DNA from: Synechococcus sp. MVIR-18-1
GTDB taxonomy: Bacteria > Cyanobacteriota > Cyanobacteriia > PCC-6307 > Cyanobiaceae
DNA length: 64,000 nucleotides
NCBI RefSeq assembly: GCF_014279835.1
Contig: NZ_CP047942.1
Span: 1,860,001-1,924,000, forward strand
Direction of reading: 5' to 3'
Below the pieces are notes generated by a model. It was not told the DNA's origin. It saw only the letters and a list, made by a program, of their open reading frames with translations, and ran no database searches. Each line of letters begins with the position of its first letter. Within the stretch, counting starts at the first letter, position 1. Position numbers and translations under genes: made by a program. Below are positions 8,217-17,042 of the stretch, piece after piece.

Positions 8217-9175
8217 GCTCCGAGATCGCCCTGCTGGGTTTCGTTTATGAGAGCAACCGGTTCCCAGAAACGTTTGCGTTGGCTCACCAATACCACCGAA
8301 ATTAGAACCAAAAGCACTGCCAACCATTGAAGGTTGTTGAGTCGTTCTTGCAACAACAGCCCGCCGGAAGCAAGTGCAAAAACGGGTGTGAGAAATCCAA
8401 GTGTGGTGAACCCTGTCAGGTCCTCACGACTGGCAAACCAGAAAAATAGGGCGTAGGCCACGGCGCCCCCCATCAGAGATGCATAGGCCATTTGCGTCCA
8501 AGCAGAGACGGACCAAGGAGGTATTAGCGGGAAGGCTCCGTCGAGCCCATGCCAAACCAGCAAGGGCAGTCCACCCAGCAGCATGTGCCATCCCGTGACG
8601 GCTACAGGATCACTATTTCGGCAGGCAAATCGACTCAGAACGGTGCCGACAGCCATCGCAATGGCAGCCGCCAACATCCAGCCCGTTCCAGCCTGCCAAC
8701 CCGATTGAAACGACACTCCCTCACCCAATAGCCACCAGTGCCGTAGAAGCGGTTGGGGAACACCTAGACAGATAATTCCCACCAGGCCAAGAACCAATCC
8801 CACCCAACCGATGGGATTGATTGTTTCTGCAAAAAGCCAGCGGGCGAGCAGGGCAACCATCAACGGCTGAGAATCAATCAACACTGACCCGAGGCCGGCG
8901 CCAGTGCCTTCGAGTCCGCGTGCCAGGCAGATCTGAAACAGCACGGCATCAATCAGGGTGAATAGGAGAAACCAGCCCCGATCCCCAGGATCAATCGCTA
9001 ACGAACGCCCGAGCAGCGGAACAAAGGCGATCACGACGATTCCAGCCGGGAGCAGCCTCAGGCAGGACACCAGAATCGGCCCTCCTGTGCTGACCAGGGG
9101 AGCCATTGCTGTCATCGCCGTTCCCCAGAGGACGAACGGCAGGACCATCAGCAGCCCTCGGCGGAGAGATCCCAT
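8213..9175 (-). CDS. EamA/DMT-superfamily transporter
   Basis: A 320-residue inner-membrane protein with about ten hydrophobic helices arranged as two EamA repeats (roughly 10-145 and 165-300), typical of drug/metabolite exporters. The second repeat includes AVAYALFFWFASREDLT and LTPVFALASGGLLLQERL, matching the family's conserved Glu-Arg-Leu end. It is first in a minus-strand cassette with two glycosyltransferases linked by 4-bp overlaps. That context may hint at export of a small metabolite or lipid-linked sugar, but DMT substrates cannot be predicted. Confidence 0.9.
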   Translation of the reverse strand: MGSLRRGLLMVLPFVLWGTAMTAMAPLVSTGGPILVSCLRLLPAGIVVIAFVPLLGRSLAIDPGDRGWFLLFTLIDAVLFQICLARGLEGTGAGLGSVLIDSQPLMVALLARWLFAETINPIGWVGLVLGLVGIICLGVPQPLLRHWWLLGEGVSFQSGWQAGTGWMLAAAIAMAVGTVLSRFACRNSDPVAVTGWHMLLGGLPLLVWHGLDGAFPLIPPWSVSAWTQMAYASLMGGAVAYALFFWFASREDLTGFTTLGFLTPVFALASGGLLLQERLNNLQWLAVLLVLISVVLVSQRKRFWEPVALINETQQGDLGA

Positions 9176-9220
9176 GGGGTGCTGCGAACAGGCTCCTTTT
9201 TAAGATCTAATCGTGTTTGA

Positions 9221-10042
9221 TTGACTGTCATGATCTGGCCCTGGCGCCGCAAGTCCCGGCGAACGATGGCGAGGATCGCCATTGAAGGGGCGATCACTGG
9301 CTCCACCCGCCGTCGCGTCCTTAAAGCCTTAAAGGAGGTTCAGGAGAGGGAATTCCCTGCACTGTTGCTGCGAATTGATAGTCCTGGAGGGACTGTTGGC
9401 GACAGCCAGGAGATCCATGCAGCCTTGCTGAGGCTGCGCGAAAAAGGCTGTCATGTTGTTGCCAGCTTTGGAAATATTTCTGCATCTGGTGGGGTTTATG
9501 TCGGTGTTGCCGCAGACAGGATCGTGTCCAATCCAGGCACGATTACCGGTTCCATCGGCGTGATTCTTCGCGGCAACAACCTGTCCAAATTGCTGGATCG
9601 TGTTGGGGTCAAATTTGAAACGGTCAAAAGTGGAGCCTTTAAAGACATCCTTTCTCCAGATCGTGCCCTTGGCTCAGAAGAACGTGAGCTGCTTCAAGCT
9701 CTGATTGACAGCAGCTATGAGCAATTTGTGGCGGCCGTTGCAGAAGGACGAAAGCTTGATCCAAGCTGTGTTCGCGAGTTTGCTGACGGACGGGTGTTCA
9801 GTGGTGCGCAGGCCAAAGATCTTGGGCTCGTGGATGAACTGGGTGACGAAGAGTGCGCAAGGGTGCTTGCGGCACAGTTGGCTGATCTGGATGAGGAGCG
9901 CTGCCGCGTGGTGACACTTGGAAAACCCCGAAAGCCATTGCTGCAAGGGTTGTCAGGGTCCAATCTGCTCGCCCGAATTCAGGAGCTCGTCACGGTTGAA
10001 ATGGAGCTCAGCGGTCAACCTTTGTGGTTGTTTCGGCCATGA
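9221..10042 (+). CDS. sppA: Signal peptide peptidase SppA (short, 36K-type)
   Basis: A 273-residue serine protease of family S49 that degrades leftover signal peptides or other membrane peptides. The nucleophile lies in SASGGVYVGVAAD and the general-base Lys is likely in VKSGAFKD. There is also an RIDSPGGTVG segment typical of the ClpP-like fold. It is the short single-domain form. An ATG nine bases downstream (9230, MIWPWRRK) is an equally possible start. The N-terminus is basic with little hydrophobicity, so membrane attachment is uncertain. Its stop overlaps the chorismate mutase start by ATGA. Confidence 0.92.
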   Translation: MTVMIWPWRRKSRRTMARIAIEGAITGSTRRRVLKALKEVQEREFPALLLRIDSPGGTVGDSQEIHAALLRLREKGCHVVASFGNISASGGVYVGVAADRIVSNPGTITGSIGVILRGNNLSKLLDRVGVKFETVKSGAFKDILSPDRALGSEERELLQALIDSSYEQFVAAVAEGRKLDPSCVREFADGRVFSGAQAKDLGLVDELGDEECARVLAAQLADLDEERCRVVTLGKPRKPLLQGLSGSNLLARIQELVTVEMELSGQPLWLFRP

Positions 10043-10425
10043 CCATGGGGAGCGGATTGACCTTGCGCGGTTTACGTGGTGCGACCACCTGCAGCACCAA
10101 CACAGTTGTTGCGATTGAGCAGGCGGTCTCTGAACTGATGGACGCCCTGGTGAAACACAACGCTCTGAAGCCGGACTGCATCGTGTCGATCACGTTCTCT
10201 GTGACGACCGATCTGGATGCGTGTTTCCCGGCTGCTGTTGCAAGGCGCCGCGAAGGTTGGGATGGGGTGGCCCTCCTCGACTGTCAGCAGATGGCTGTTG
10301 AGGGCGATCTGGATAGGTGCATTCGTCTTCTGGCCCACACCTGGATGCCAGCAGATCAAGAGCTTCGCCACGTCTATCTGGGGGAAGCCAGCCGCCTCAG
10401 GCCAGATAGATCCAGTCACAACTGA
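10039..10425 (+). CDS. aroH: Chorismate mutase, AroH class
   Basis: Converts chorismate to prephenate, the first committed step to phenylalanine and tyrosine. The 128-residue product (MTMGSGLTLRGLRG...) has the AroH-class trimeric fold features: LRGLRGATT at the N-terminus with the substrate-binding Arg, SITFSVTTDLDACFPA, and RHVYLGEASRLRPD near the C-terminus. The ATG at 10039 overlaps the sppA stop by 4 bp and is preferred over an upstream in-frame GTG at 10024. Translational coupling to sppA is likely, although the functions are unrelated. Confidence 0.93.
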   Translation: MTMGSGLTLRGLRGATTCSTNTVVAIEQAVSELMDALVKHNALKPDCIVSITFSVTTDLDACFPAAVARRREGWDGVALLDCQQMAVEGDLDRCIRLLAHTWMPADQELRHVYLGEASRLRPDRSSHN

Positions 10426-10524
10426 CAGATGCCACGCCGGCCCTTCGAACCCCTTGCCGCTGCCTGTCCTTAGGACAATCATGGGACATAACCACTGCGG
10501 TGATTGTTTTCACCAGCTGAATTA

Positions 10525-11115
10525 ATGGACTTTTTGCCCACGACCCCGATCCGCCGCCTCGCTGTTGTTGCAGGGGTGATCGGTTGCGGAGTCGTTGCTT
10601 CTGCTTCGGTGGTCGAGATGCTCCAACCCGTTGCAGTTCAAGCTCAGAACACTCCCTCTTTGATGGAGTTTCGCTGGGAAAGCGATAGAAATTATCGCAA
10701 GTTGTACTACGTCCAAACGAGCACTCGTACGCGCGAGCGTTCGGAATACTTCCTGGTGCTTCGGCCGAAAGATCGCAAAACCGCGATCCTCAAACTCACC
10801 ATCACTATTCCTGATTACTTCAACGCAAAGATCCGCCCCAACAAATTGAAGCTCTGCAAGATGAAGAAGGGCGGCATGCTCAGCAGAAGCCGTTGTGAAG
10901 AGGTCATCCCTGCTGTTTTTGAGGTCAGCGAGAACCAAACGGCAATTGAGGTTTTCCCTGAAACTCCGATTCCCACTGAAGACACCTATGCCGTGTCGAT
11001 GACGATCTTCAATCCCAATAAATCTGGGATGTTTCAGTTGAATGCTCTGGCACAGGCGCCTGGAGACGTTCCAGTGGCGGGCTACTTAGGGAGTTGGAAC
11101 TTCAGTATCGACTAA
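10525..11115 (+). CDS. DUF2808 family secreted protein
   Basis: A 196-residue protein with an N-terminal hydrophobic segment (RRLAVVAGVIGCGVVASASV) that ends in a signal-peptidase-like QPVAVQAQ. The mature part matches the cyanobacterial DUF2808 family: YYVQTSTRTRERSEYFLVLRPKDRK, a conserved Cys pair (CKMKK...RCEEV), and a late segment with APGDVPVAGYLGSW. Function is unknown; members are predicted to be periplasmic or outer-membrane associated. A second DUF2808-like protein occurs at 25732. It sits between aroH and rpmH on the same strand, with a 99-bp gap upstream. Confidence 0.85.
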   Translation: MDFLPTTPIRRLAVVAGVIGCGVVASASVVEMLQPVAVQAQNTPSLMEFRWESDRNYRKLYYVQTSTRTRERSEYFLVLRPKDRKTAILKLTITIPDYFNAKIRPNKLKLCKMKKGGMLSRSRCEEVIPAVFEVSENQTAIEVFPETPIPTEDTYAVSMTIFNPNKSGMFQLNALAQAPGDVPVAGYLGSWNFSID

Positions 11116-11169
11116 GCATTGGCTGATAAGCTCTTCTACTGATGAAAGGCTGGGCGCCGGAGTGAATCC

Positions 11170-11307
11170 ATGACCAAACGAACTTTTGGTGGCACCAGCC
11201 GTAAGCGCAAACGCGTTTCGGGTTTCCGTGTTCGCATGCGTTCTCACACCGGCCGTCGCGTGATTCGTACGCGTCGTAAGCGTGGACGTTCACGCTTGGC
11301 TGCTTGA
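11170..11307 (+). CDS. rpmH: 50S ribosomal protein L34
   Basis: A 45-residue, highly basic protein of the large ribosomal subunit ([15 protein letters not shown]..., ending RGRSRLAA). The length and the core [17 protein letters not shown] are diagnostic. It is followed by rnpA, the PH-domain gene and yidC, the conserved bacterial rpmH-rnpA-yidC arrangement. The usual dnaA/oriC neighbour is absent here, as is common in cyanobacteria. Confidence 0.97.
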   Translation: MTKRTFGGTSRKRKRVSGFRVRMRSHTGRRVIRTRRKRGRSRLAA

Positions 11308-11360
11308 GCCTGATCAGCAACGCCTAGCCCCTTGAAGGGGTGACGTTTGAAAGAATTTCG

Positions 11361-11750
11361 ATGGTGCTTCCCACGTCAATGCGATTGCGGGGTCATCGCT
11401 GTTTCGATTATCTGCATCGCAGGGGTCAGCGCTTCCACGGATCGCTGATGACTCTGCGTAAAGCCTCGGCGATGCCGAGGCTTCTGCGTTGGGAGTGCCG
11501 CCCTGTTGGGGAGAGTGGCGAAACGGCTGTTTGCCGATGCGCTGTGGTGATCAGTAGCAAGGTCAGTAAACGGGCTGTCATCCGCAATCGGCTCAGACGC
11601 TTGTTGCACGACCACTTACGTGAGCATTTTGAGCAGTCGTTTCAGCACTCCAATACCTGGGTTCTGATCAGCCTTAAACCCGGTGCAGAGGCCAAAGATG
11701 CTCCTGTCCTGGAAGAATGCGACAGATTGCTCCAACAAGCAGGGTATTAG
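11361..11750 (+). CDS. rnpA: Ribonuclease P protein component
   Basis: Protein subunit of RNase P, which helps the catalytic RNA remove the 5' leader of tRNA precursors. The 129-residue product has the family motif VSKRAVIRNRLRRLLHDHLR, corresponding to the RNR box that contacts the leader and the P RNA. The ATG at 11361 (MVLPTSMRLRGHRCF) is chosen; an in-frame GTG at 11340 would place the start only 33 bases after rpmH. It is separated by two bases from the next gene. Confidence 0.95.
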   Translation: MVLPTSMRLRGHRCFDYLHRRGQRFHGSLMTLRKASAMPRLLRWECRPVGESGETAVCRCAVVISSKVSKRAVIRNRLRRLLHDHLREHFEQSFQHSNTWVLISLKPGAEAKDAPVLEECDRLLQQAGY

Positions 11751-11752
11751 CC

Positions 11753-12169
11753 ATGCCAACTTCCATCCAAGAAGAGACCTTCTACGAAGGCGGTCCAGCT
11801 CGCGGTGACTTGATCTTCAATCTTTTGCTTGGGCTGACCTTGATCGGTCTGCCCTTTGCTGTTGGAGCGATTGTTCGTGCGGTCTGGTTGCGTTTCAACA
11901 TCACCAGTCGTCGCATTTCTGTGACCGGTGGCTGGATGGGACGGGATCGCAGTCAGGTGGCCTTTAGCCAGGTGCGTGAAGTCCGCAGCGTGTCGCGCGG
12001 TTTTGGCGCCTGGGGCGACATGGTTCTTGTCTTGACAGACGGATCACGCCTGGAGTTGCGCTCGGTCCCACGCTTCCGGGAGCTCGAGGCTTTCATCGAA
12101 GAGCGCATCCGTGTCCGACGTGAAAACGCGAGTGAGAAAGATGCAGACAGCAAGGGCTTCGCTGCCTGA
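11753..12169 (+). CDS. PH-domain (bPH2-like) membrane protein
   Basis: A 138-residue protein with one or two hydrophobic helices near the N-terminus (about 18-48) and a bacterial PH-like domain at 50-125 (FNITSRRISVTGGWMGRDRSQVAF...). It begins two bases after rnpA and lies just upstream of yidC. In cyanobacteria this small protein is a regular member of the rpmH-rnpA-yidC cluster, so a link with membrane-protein insertion is plausible but unproven. The ATG at 11753 is preferred over an in-frame start at 11717 inside rnpA. Confidence 0.85.
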   Translation: MPTSIQEETFYEGGPARGDLIFNLLLGLTLIGLPFAVGAIVRAVWLRFNITSRRISVTGGWMGRDRSQVAFSQVREVRSVSRGFGAWGDMVLVLTDGSRLELRSVPRFRELEAFIEERIRVRRENASEKDADSKGFAA

Positions 12170-12259
12170 GTTAGGTGTTCGCCTCAAGCGAATTGCCACA
12201 GAAGCCCCTGTGCTGTTGCACACTGGCAACAACATTCACCAATCACTCGGAACGCCATC

Positions 12260-13408
12260 GTGATCGGGTACATCTCCGACAATCTGCTGCTGCCAATCCT
12301 GGATTTTTTCTACGGATTGGTCCCGAGCTATGGCCTGGCGATCGTGGCCCTCACGGTGGTAATTCGCCTGGCGTTGTTCCCTCTCAGCGCAGGGTCGATT
12401 CGTAGCGCCAGACGCATGCGCATCGCTCAGCCTGTGATGCAGAAGCGCCAGGCTGAGATCAAAGCCCGTTACGCAAGCGATCCTAAAAAGCAGCAAGCCG
12501 AACTCGGAAAGCTGATGAAGGAGTTCGGTAGCCCCCTGGCGGGCTGCTTGCCGCTCCTCGTTCAAATGCCGATTTTGTTTGCGCTGTTCGCAACTTTGAG
12601 GGGATCACCCTTTGCGGATGTGCCTTACACCCTCAATCTCAAAGTGCTTCCCGCTGATCAGATTGCGGCTGTTGAGCCCAAGCCTTTCACCAGCGCCAGT
12701 CATTCGATCTTCATTACGGAAACGAATCACGTTCCCATCATCGCGAGCCTTCCTGGCGGTACCAAGATCGGCGCTGGAGAGACTGTTCCGATTCAGCTCG
12801 AGACCCGTGGTGGAGAAAGTTTCCGCGATGTGATTTCTGGCGTCGATAACGGCCAAAGGTTTCTTCCAACTTGGACGGTTACCAAGGGAGAGGGAATTGT
12901 CAGCGTGAGTGAGACGGGAACGATTACAGCCCTCACGACTGGCGATGCAACCGTTGAAGGGAAAATTACAGGTTTGGCCGCTCGCAGCGGCTTCTTGTTC
13001 ATCAAAGCCCTAGGTCAGGTTGGCTTTTACACCGAGGGTGCGATCAATTGGGACATCGCAATTCTCATTGGCGCATTCGGTCTGAGTTTGTTTGCTTCTC
13101 AGCTTCTCTCCGGGATGGGGATGCCTGCCAATCCGCAGCAGTCCACCGCTAACAAGATCACTCCAGTGATGATTACTGGGATGTTCCTGTTTTTCCCACT
13201 CCCTGCCGGTGTTTTGCTTTACATGGTGATTGCCAATATTTTCCAGGCACTGCAAACGTTTTTGCTCACGCGCGAGGCTTTGCCGGAAAATCTTCAGTCG
13301 ATTCTTGATGACCAAAGGCTGCAAAATTCTCAGCCTGCAGCGGCCTCCGCAGGTGGCGGATCCACGTCTGGACGCATGCCGTTTGAGCCCAAAGGCGGAA
13401 ACAAATGA
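12260..13408 (+). CDS. yidC: YidC/Oxa1 membrane-protein insertase with an inserted lumenal domain
   Basis: Inserts and folds membrane proteins into plasma and thylakoid membranes, alone or with SecYEG. The 382-residue product starts at a GTG. The first helix pair carries the groove arginine ([10 protein letters not shown], Arg36), then a basic cytoplasmic hairpin (48-90) and [16 protein letters not shown]. Between helices 2 and 3, residues ~115-250 form an unusually long loop. Part of it (about 173-240, ending [19 protein letters not shown]) looks like a bacterial Ig-like group 2 (Big2) fold. The C-terminal helices [20 protein letters not shown] are standard. Its stop overlaps the DUF177 start by ATGA. 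Confidence 0.95.
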   Translation: MIGYISDNLLLPILDFFYGLVPSYGLAIVALTVVIRLALFPLSAGSIRSARRMRIAQPVMQKRQAEIKARYASDPKKQQAELGKLMKEFGSPLAGCLPLLVQMPILFALFATLRGSPFADVPYTLNLKVLPADQIAAVEPKPFTSASHSIFITETNHVPIIASLPGGTKIGAGETVPIQLETRGGESFRDVISGVDNGQRFLPTWTVTKGEGIVSVSETGTITALTTGDATVEGKITGLAARSGFLFIKALGQVGFYTEGAINWDIAILIGAFGLSLFASQLLSGMGMPANPQQSTANKITPVMITGMFLFFPLPAGVLLYMVIANIFQALQTFLLTREALPENLQSILDDQRLQNSQPAAASAGGGSTSGRMPFEPKGGNK

Positions 13409-13956
13409 TTCCTGGGCTTGAGCCCGTTCCCCTTCGCGAGCTGCAAGCTCTTGGTTCCGTTCGTGAGTGGGAATTCGAAGGCCCACTTGAGGAGCTGCCC
13501 TCCCTCACCCCAGTTCGCGGAACCATTCGGGCCGAGCATCGCGGCAATATTCTTGAAGTTTCCGGTTCAGCTCAGACCATCGTTTGTTTGTGTTGCGATC
13601 GCTGTCTGAAGCATTTCAACCGCGAATTGTCCACGGGAACGAATGAGTTGATCTGGCTTGGAGATCGTGAAGATGAAGCGGAGATGGCGGAAGAGGGCCT
13701 GGATGCATCTTCAGTGGATGGACTTGTGGAGTGTCTGGATCCAAGGGGCCTTTTTGAACCAGAGCGATGGGTGTTTGAACAGTTGAGTCTTCAAATGCCA
13801 GCTGTAAATTTCTGCGGTGATGGTTGCTCAGGAATGCCTCAATCGGTCAACCCAGAGCAGACAGCTTCGGTGACGCCGTCTGCCGATCCGCGTTGGGAGG
13901 CTCTCTTGAGCCTGCGCTCTGACCCAGGCGAGGAGTCGGAGGTGACGCGTGACTGA
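13405..13956 (+). CDS. DUF177 (YceD-like) metal-binding protein
   Basis: A 183-residue YceD/DUF177 protein. In other bacteria and in plants, relatives act in 23S rRNA accumulation or L32-linked steps. The N-terminal part has the [24 protein letters not shown] region; the Cys cluster is CLCCDRC (61-67), with a later CGDGC that may complete a metal site. It overlaps yidC by 4 bp and the Ycf46 gene by 8 bp, so all three genes are probably in one transcript. Unlike the common bacterial layout, no rpmF follows it. Confidence 0.85.
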   Translation: MIPGLEPVPLRELQALGSVREWEFEGPLEELPSLTPVRGTIRAEHRGNILEVSGSAQTIVCLCCDRCLKHFNRELSTGTNELIWLGDREDEAEMAEEGLDASSVDGLVECLDPRGLFEPERWVFEQLSLQMPAVNFCGDGCSGMPQSVNPEQTASVTPSADPRWEALLSLRSDPGEESEVTRD

Positions 13957-15448
13957 ACAGTGGGCACAACAACTCGATCTTCTGATTCGTGCGGGCACCC
14001 CTCTGATTTGGATTCGCAGCCACGAGGAGGAGCGCGTTGAATCTCTGCTGAGACAAGCGGCCGAACGCTTGCCTGGGCGTCGACTGGCGTCATGGGACTT
14101 TGTGAGTGGCCTGTCCGGCGTGCTTGGCAGCGAGGGACTTGGTGCGCGCCAGCCCATGCTGGTTTTGCAGTGGTTGCAGGATCTCGATGGCAACAGCCCC
14201 ACGCTGCTGTTGCTCAAAGATGTGCATCGCTTCTGCGATGACCCGGGCATCGCCCGCATGCTTCGCAATCTCACAAGCTTGTTGCGTGGCCGCCCTCATA
14301 CGCTCGTGCTCGGTTGTGGTAGCTGGACGCCGCCACCCGATTTAGAAGAGGCCCTCACCCTGCTCGACTTGCCGCTTCCGCAAGAGCAGGAATTGATGAC
14401 CTTGCTTGGCAATATTTCCAAGGCAACAGGATCGCCTCTCAATAGCGAGGTGCTTGAGGAGCTCACCCATGCCTGCTGCGGATTAAGTGAATCACGGGTT
14501 CGTCACGTTGCAGCGAAGGCGCTGGCTCAGCGCGGTGAGCTCGGACGCCAGGACCTTGCTGACGTGCTGGAGGAGAAGCGCCTCGCGCTGGCTCGCAGCG
14601 AAGTGCTGGAGTTCTGCCGTACCGATGCCACCCCTGCAGATATTGGTGGGCTGGAGGCTCTCAAGCAGTGGTTAGAACAGCGCCATCGTGCCTTCAGTGA
14701 TGAAGCCCGGCGCTTCGGCTTGCCCCTCCCTCGTGGTGTTTTATTGGTCGGGCCGCAGGGAACGGGTAAATCGCTGACGGCGCGAGTGATTGCCCACAGC
14801 TGGTCCATGCCACTCCTGCGCTTGGATGTGGGGCGTCTTTTTGCTGGCCTCGTTGGAGCGAGCGAAGCACGAACACGCGAAATGATTCAAAGGGCTGAAG
14901 CGATGGCTCCTTGCGTGCTTTGGATTGATGAGATTGACAAAGGCTTTGGAAGCGACGGCCGAAGTGATGGCGGAACCAGCCAACGGGTGTTGGCCACCGT
15001 GCTGACATGGATGGCGGAGAAAACGTCTCCCGTTTTTGTTGTGGCTACAGCCAATGGAGTGGAAAGGCTTCCCGCTGAACTCCTAAGAAAGGGCCGCTTC
15101 GACGAGATTTTTCTCCTTGATATGCCAGCTCGCTCTGAACGTCAGAGCATCATGGAATTGCATATCAGTCGCAGACGCCCAGGTCTTCGCCTTCCTGTTG
15201 AAACTGTCGTGGACCGGACGGATGGTTACTCCGGTGCAGAGCTAGAGCAAACGGTGATCGAAGCCATGCACCTTGCCTTTGCAGAGAGCCGTGAATTGGC
15301 GGAGTCCGACTTAATTCAAGCCGCTGCTCAATTGGTTCCTCTCTCGCGTACCGCTAAAGAACAATTGGAAGGCCTCAAGCAATGGGCTAGTAGCGGCAGG
15401 GCGCGGCCAGCTTCATTGCGACTGGTAACGAACCCTGACAGGGCGTAA
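13949..15448 (+). CDS. ycf46: Ycf46-like AAA ATPase
   Basis: A 499-residue cytosolic AAA+ ATPase. The N-terminal half (1-220) is an inactive-looking ATPase-like domain. The C-terminal half carries Walker A GPQGTGKS (268-275), Walker B VLWIDEIDKGF (about 323-333) and the arginine-finger region LLRKGRFDEIFLLDMP. This organisation is that of the algal-plastid and cyanobacterial Ycf46 family, implicated in CO2-related photosynthesis regulation but without a defined biochemical substrate. The GTG start at 13949 lies inside the preceding gene. It has no protease domain, so it is not FtsH. Confidence 0.9.
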   Translation: MTEQWAQQLDLLIRAGTPLIWIRSHEEERVESLLRQAAERLPGRRLASWDFVSGLSGVLGSEGLGARQPMLVLQWLQDLDGNSPTLLLLKDVHRFCDDPGIARMLRNLTSLLRGRPHTLVLGCGSWTPPPDLEEALTLLDLPLPQEQELMTLLGNISKATGSPLNSEVLEELTHACCGLSESRVRHVAAKALAQRGELGRQDLADVLEEKRLALARSEVLEFCRTDATPADIGGLEALKQWLEQRHRAFSDEARRFGLPLPRGVLLVGPQGTGKSLTARVIAHSWSMPLLRLDVGRLFAGLVGASEARTREMIQRAEAMAPCVLWIDEIDKGFGSDGRSDGGTSQRVLATVLTWMAEKTSPVFVVATANGVERLPAELLRKGRFDEIFLLDMPARSERQSIMELHISRRRPGLRLPVETVVDRTDGYSGAELEQTVIEAMHLAFAESRELAESDLIQAAAQLVPLSRTAKEQLEGLKQWASSGRARPASLRLVTNPDRA

Positions 15449-15519
15449 CAAACAAGGGGCCTGCGTCCAGACAAGGCTTGGCGACCTCCGTATGTTTCGT
15501 GAATAGCGCCTTTTTGTCC

Positions 15520-15681
15520 GTGAATCGTTTTTCGGATCTCACCACCCAACTCGCTGCTGCCTGTCTTGGTGCTGGTGTCATTACAACCGTCGCGGTCGCT
15601 CAGGGGCAGAACCCAATTACCGCTCTTGGCATCACGTTGTTCTCGGCTGTTGCCGCGGTAATGGTTGGACAAGTTCTCTAA
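15520..15681 (+). CDS. Small hydrophobic protein (53 aa)
   Basis: A short protein of unknown function with one or two predicted membrane helices (TQLAAACLGAGVITTVAVA and a Gly/Ala/Val-rich end). The GTG at 15520 (MNRFSDLTTQ) is chosen because upstream in-frame starts are TTG (15478) or GTG (15499) and add unlikely residues. It occupies the space between ycf46 and serS on the same strand. Coding potential is supported by a clean amphipathic pattern and placement, but no family could be named. Confidence 0.55.
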   Translation: MNRFSDLTTQLAAACLGAGVITTVAVAQGQNPITALGITLFSAVAAVMVGQVL

Positions 15682-15745
15682 GAACCTTGATTGTTCGTTC
15701 TGAACCGAGACGTAGGCTTTTTAGCCAGTCCTCTTCAGAATTTCC

Positions 15746-17023
15746 GTGCTTGACCAGCGCCTGGTGCGTGACAACCCCGAACTGATTTCCCGTGAGTTGG
15801 GACGTAGGGGGATGGATGTTGATCTCACAGGTCTTCAGCTGATTGCACAGCAGCAACGCGATCTCGAGGAGCGTCGCAGCGGCCTTCAAGCCGATGGCAA
15901 CCGCATTGGCAAAGAGGTTGGTCAGCGCATTCAAGCCGGGGCCGATCCCAAGGGGGCTGAGGTTGCAGAGCTTCGCCTGCAAGGCAATCAAATTAAGCAG
16001 ACAGTGGCCGTTCTCGAGGATGAGGAGAAGCAGCTCACCGCGCGGCTGCGTGAAGAGCTACTTAGCTACCCCAATCTGCCTTCAAAGGCCTGTCCAGACG
16101 GTCGCAGCGAAGACGACAACAAAGAAGTGCGTCGCTGGGGTGATCCCAGGGTGGAAGACGGGCTCATGGAGCATTGGCAAATTGCAGAGCAGCTGTCTTT
16201 GCTCGACACGGAGCGTTCCGTGAGAATTGCCCAGAGTCGTTTTGTGACCCTGTTTGGGCAAGGCGCTCGGCTAGAGCGATCGCTCATCAACTTCATGCTG
16301 GACCTGCACACGGGGAAGGGGTACCGCGAGGTGCTCCCTCCGGTTTTGGTGAATAGCGCAAGCCTGAAGGGATCAGGGCAACTGCCCAAATTTGCTGAAG
16401 AGAGTTTTCGTTGTGCAGACGATGACCTCTGGTTGACCCCAACCGCTGAGGTTCCGCTGACCTCTCTGCATCGCGACGAAATTATTCCTTCGGAACAATT
16501 GCCACTGCGTTACGTGGCTTACAGCCCCTGCTTTCGCAGGGAGGCCGGTAGCTATGGACGTGACACGCGGGGCCTGATCCGACTGCATCAATTCAACAAA
16601 GTGGAGCTGTATTGGTTTGTCCATCCCGAGCACTCTGAGGAGGCTCATGCGCAGATCACCGCCGACGCCGAGGCCGTGCTTCAGGCTTTGGAGCTGCCCT
16701 ATCGCGTGCTTGAGCTCTGCACGGGTGATCTGGGCTTCTCCGCCGCCCGCACCTATGACCTCGAAGTTTGGTTGGCGGGAGCGGGTGCTTTCAGGGAGAT
16801 CTCGAGCTGCAGTGTCTGTTCTGATTTCCAGGCTCGTCGTTCCTCGATTCGCACGAAAGACGGCAAGACCACACGTTTGGTTCACACGCTCAACGGCAGT
16901 GGCCTCGCGATTGGCCGCACCATGGCTGCTCTGCTTGAGAACGGGCAACAGCCTGACGGGAGCGTGAAACTTCCCCAGGCTTTGGTTCCTTACTTCGGTT
17001 GCGATCGTCTCCAGCCAGAATGA
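15746..17023 (+). CDS. serS: Seryl-tRNA synthetase
   Basis: Class II aminoacyl-tRNA synthetase charging tRNA-Ser (and tRNA-Sec where present). The 425-residue protein starts at a GTG. The N-terminal long coiled-coil arm (about 30-100) binds tRNA. Motif 2 is visible in [25 protein letters not shown] and motif 3 in [18 protein letters not shown]. The segment [14 protein letters not shown] is typical of bacterial SerRS. Genes for rseP and rpsN follow on the same strand. Confidence 0.97.
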   Translation: MLDQRLVRDNPELISRELGRRGMDVDLTGLQLIAQQQRDLEERRSGLQADGNRIGKEVGQRIQAGADPKGAEVAELRLQGNQIKQTVAVLEDEEKQLTARLREELLSYPNLPSKACPDGRSEDDNKEVRRWGDPRVEDGLMEHWQIAEQLSLLDTERSVRIAQSRFVTLFGQGARLERSLINFMLDLHTGKGYREVLPPVLVNSASLKGSGQLPKFAEESFRCADDDLWLTPTAEVPLTSLHRDEIIPSEQLPLRYVAYSPCFRREAGSYGRDTRGLIRLHQFNKVELYWFVHPEHSEEAHAQITADAEAVLQALELPYRVLELCTGDLGFSAARTYDLEVWLAGAGAFREISSCSVCSDFQARRSSIRTKDGKTTRLVHTLNGSGLAIGRTMAALLENGQQPDGSVKLPQALVPYFGCDRLQPE

Positions 17024-17042
17024 ATCGATTATTGGGTCCGAT

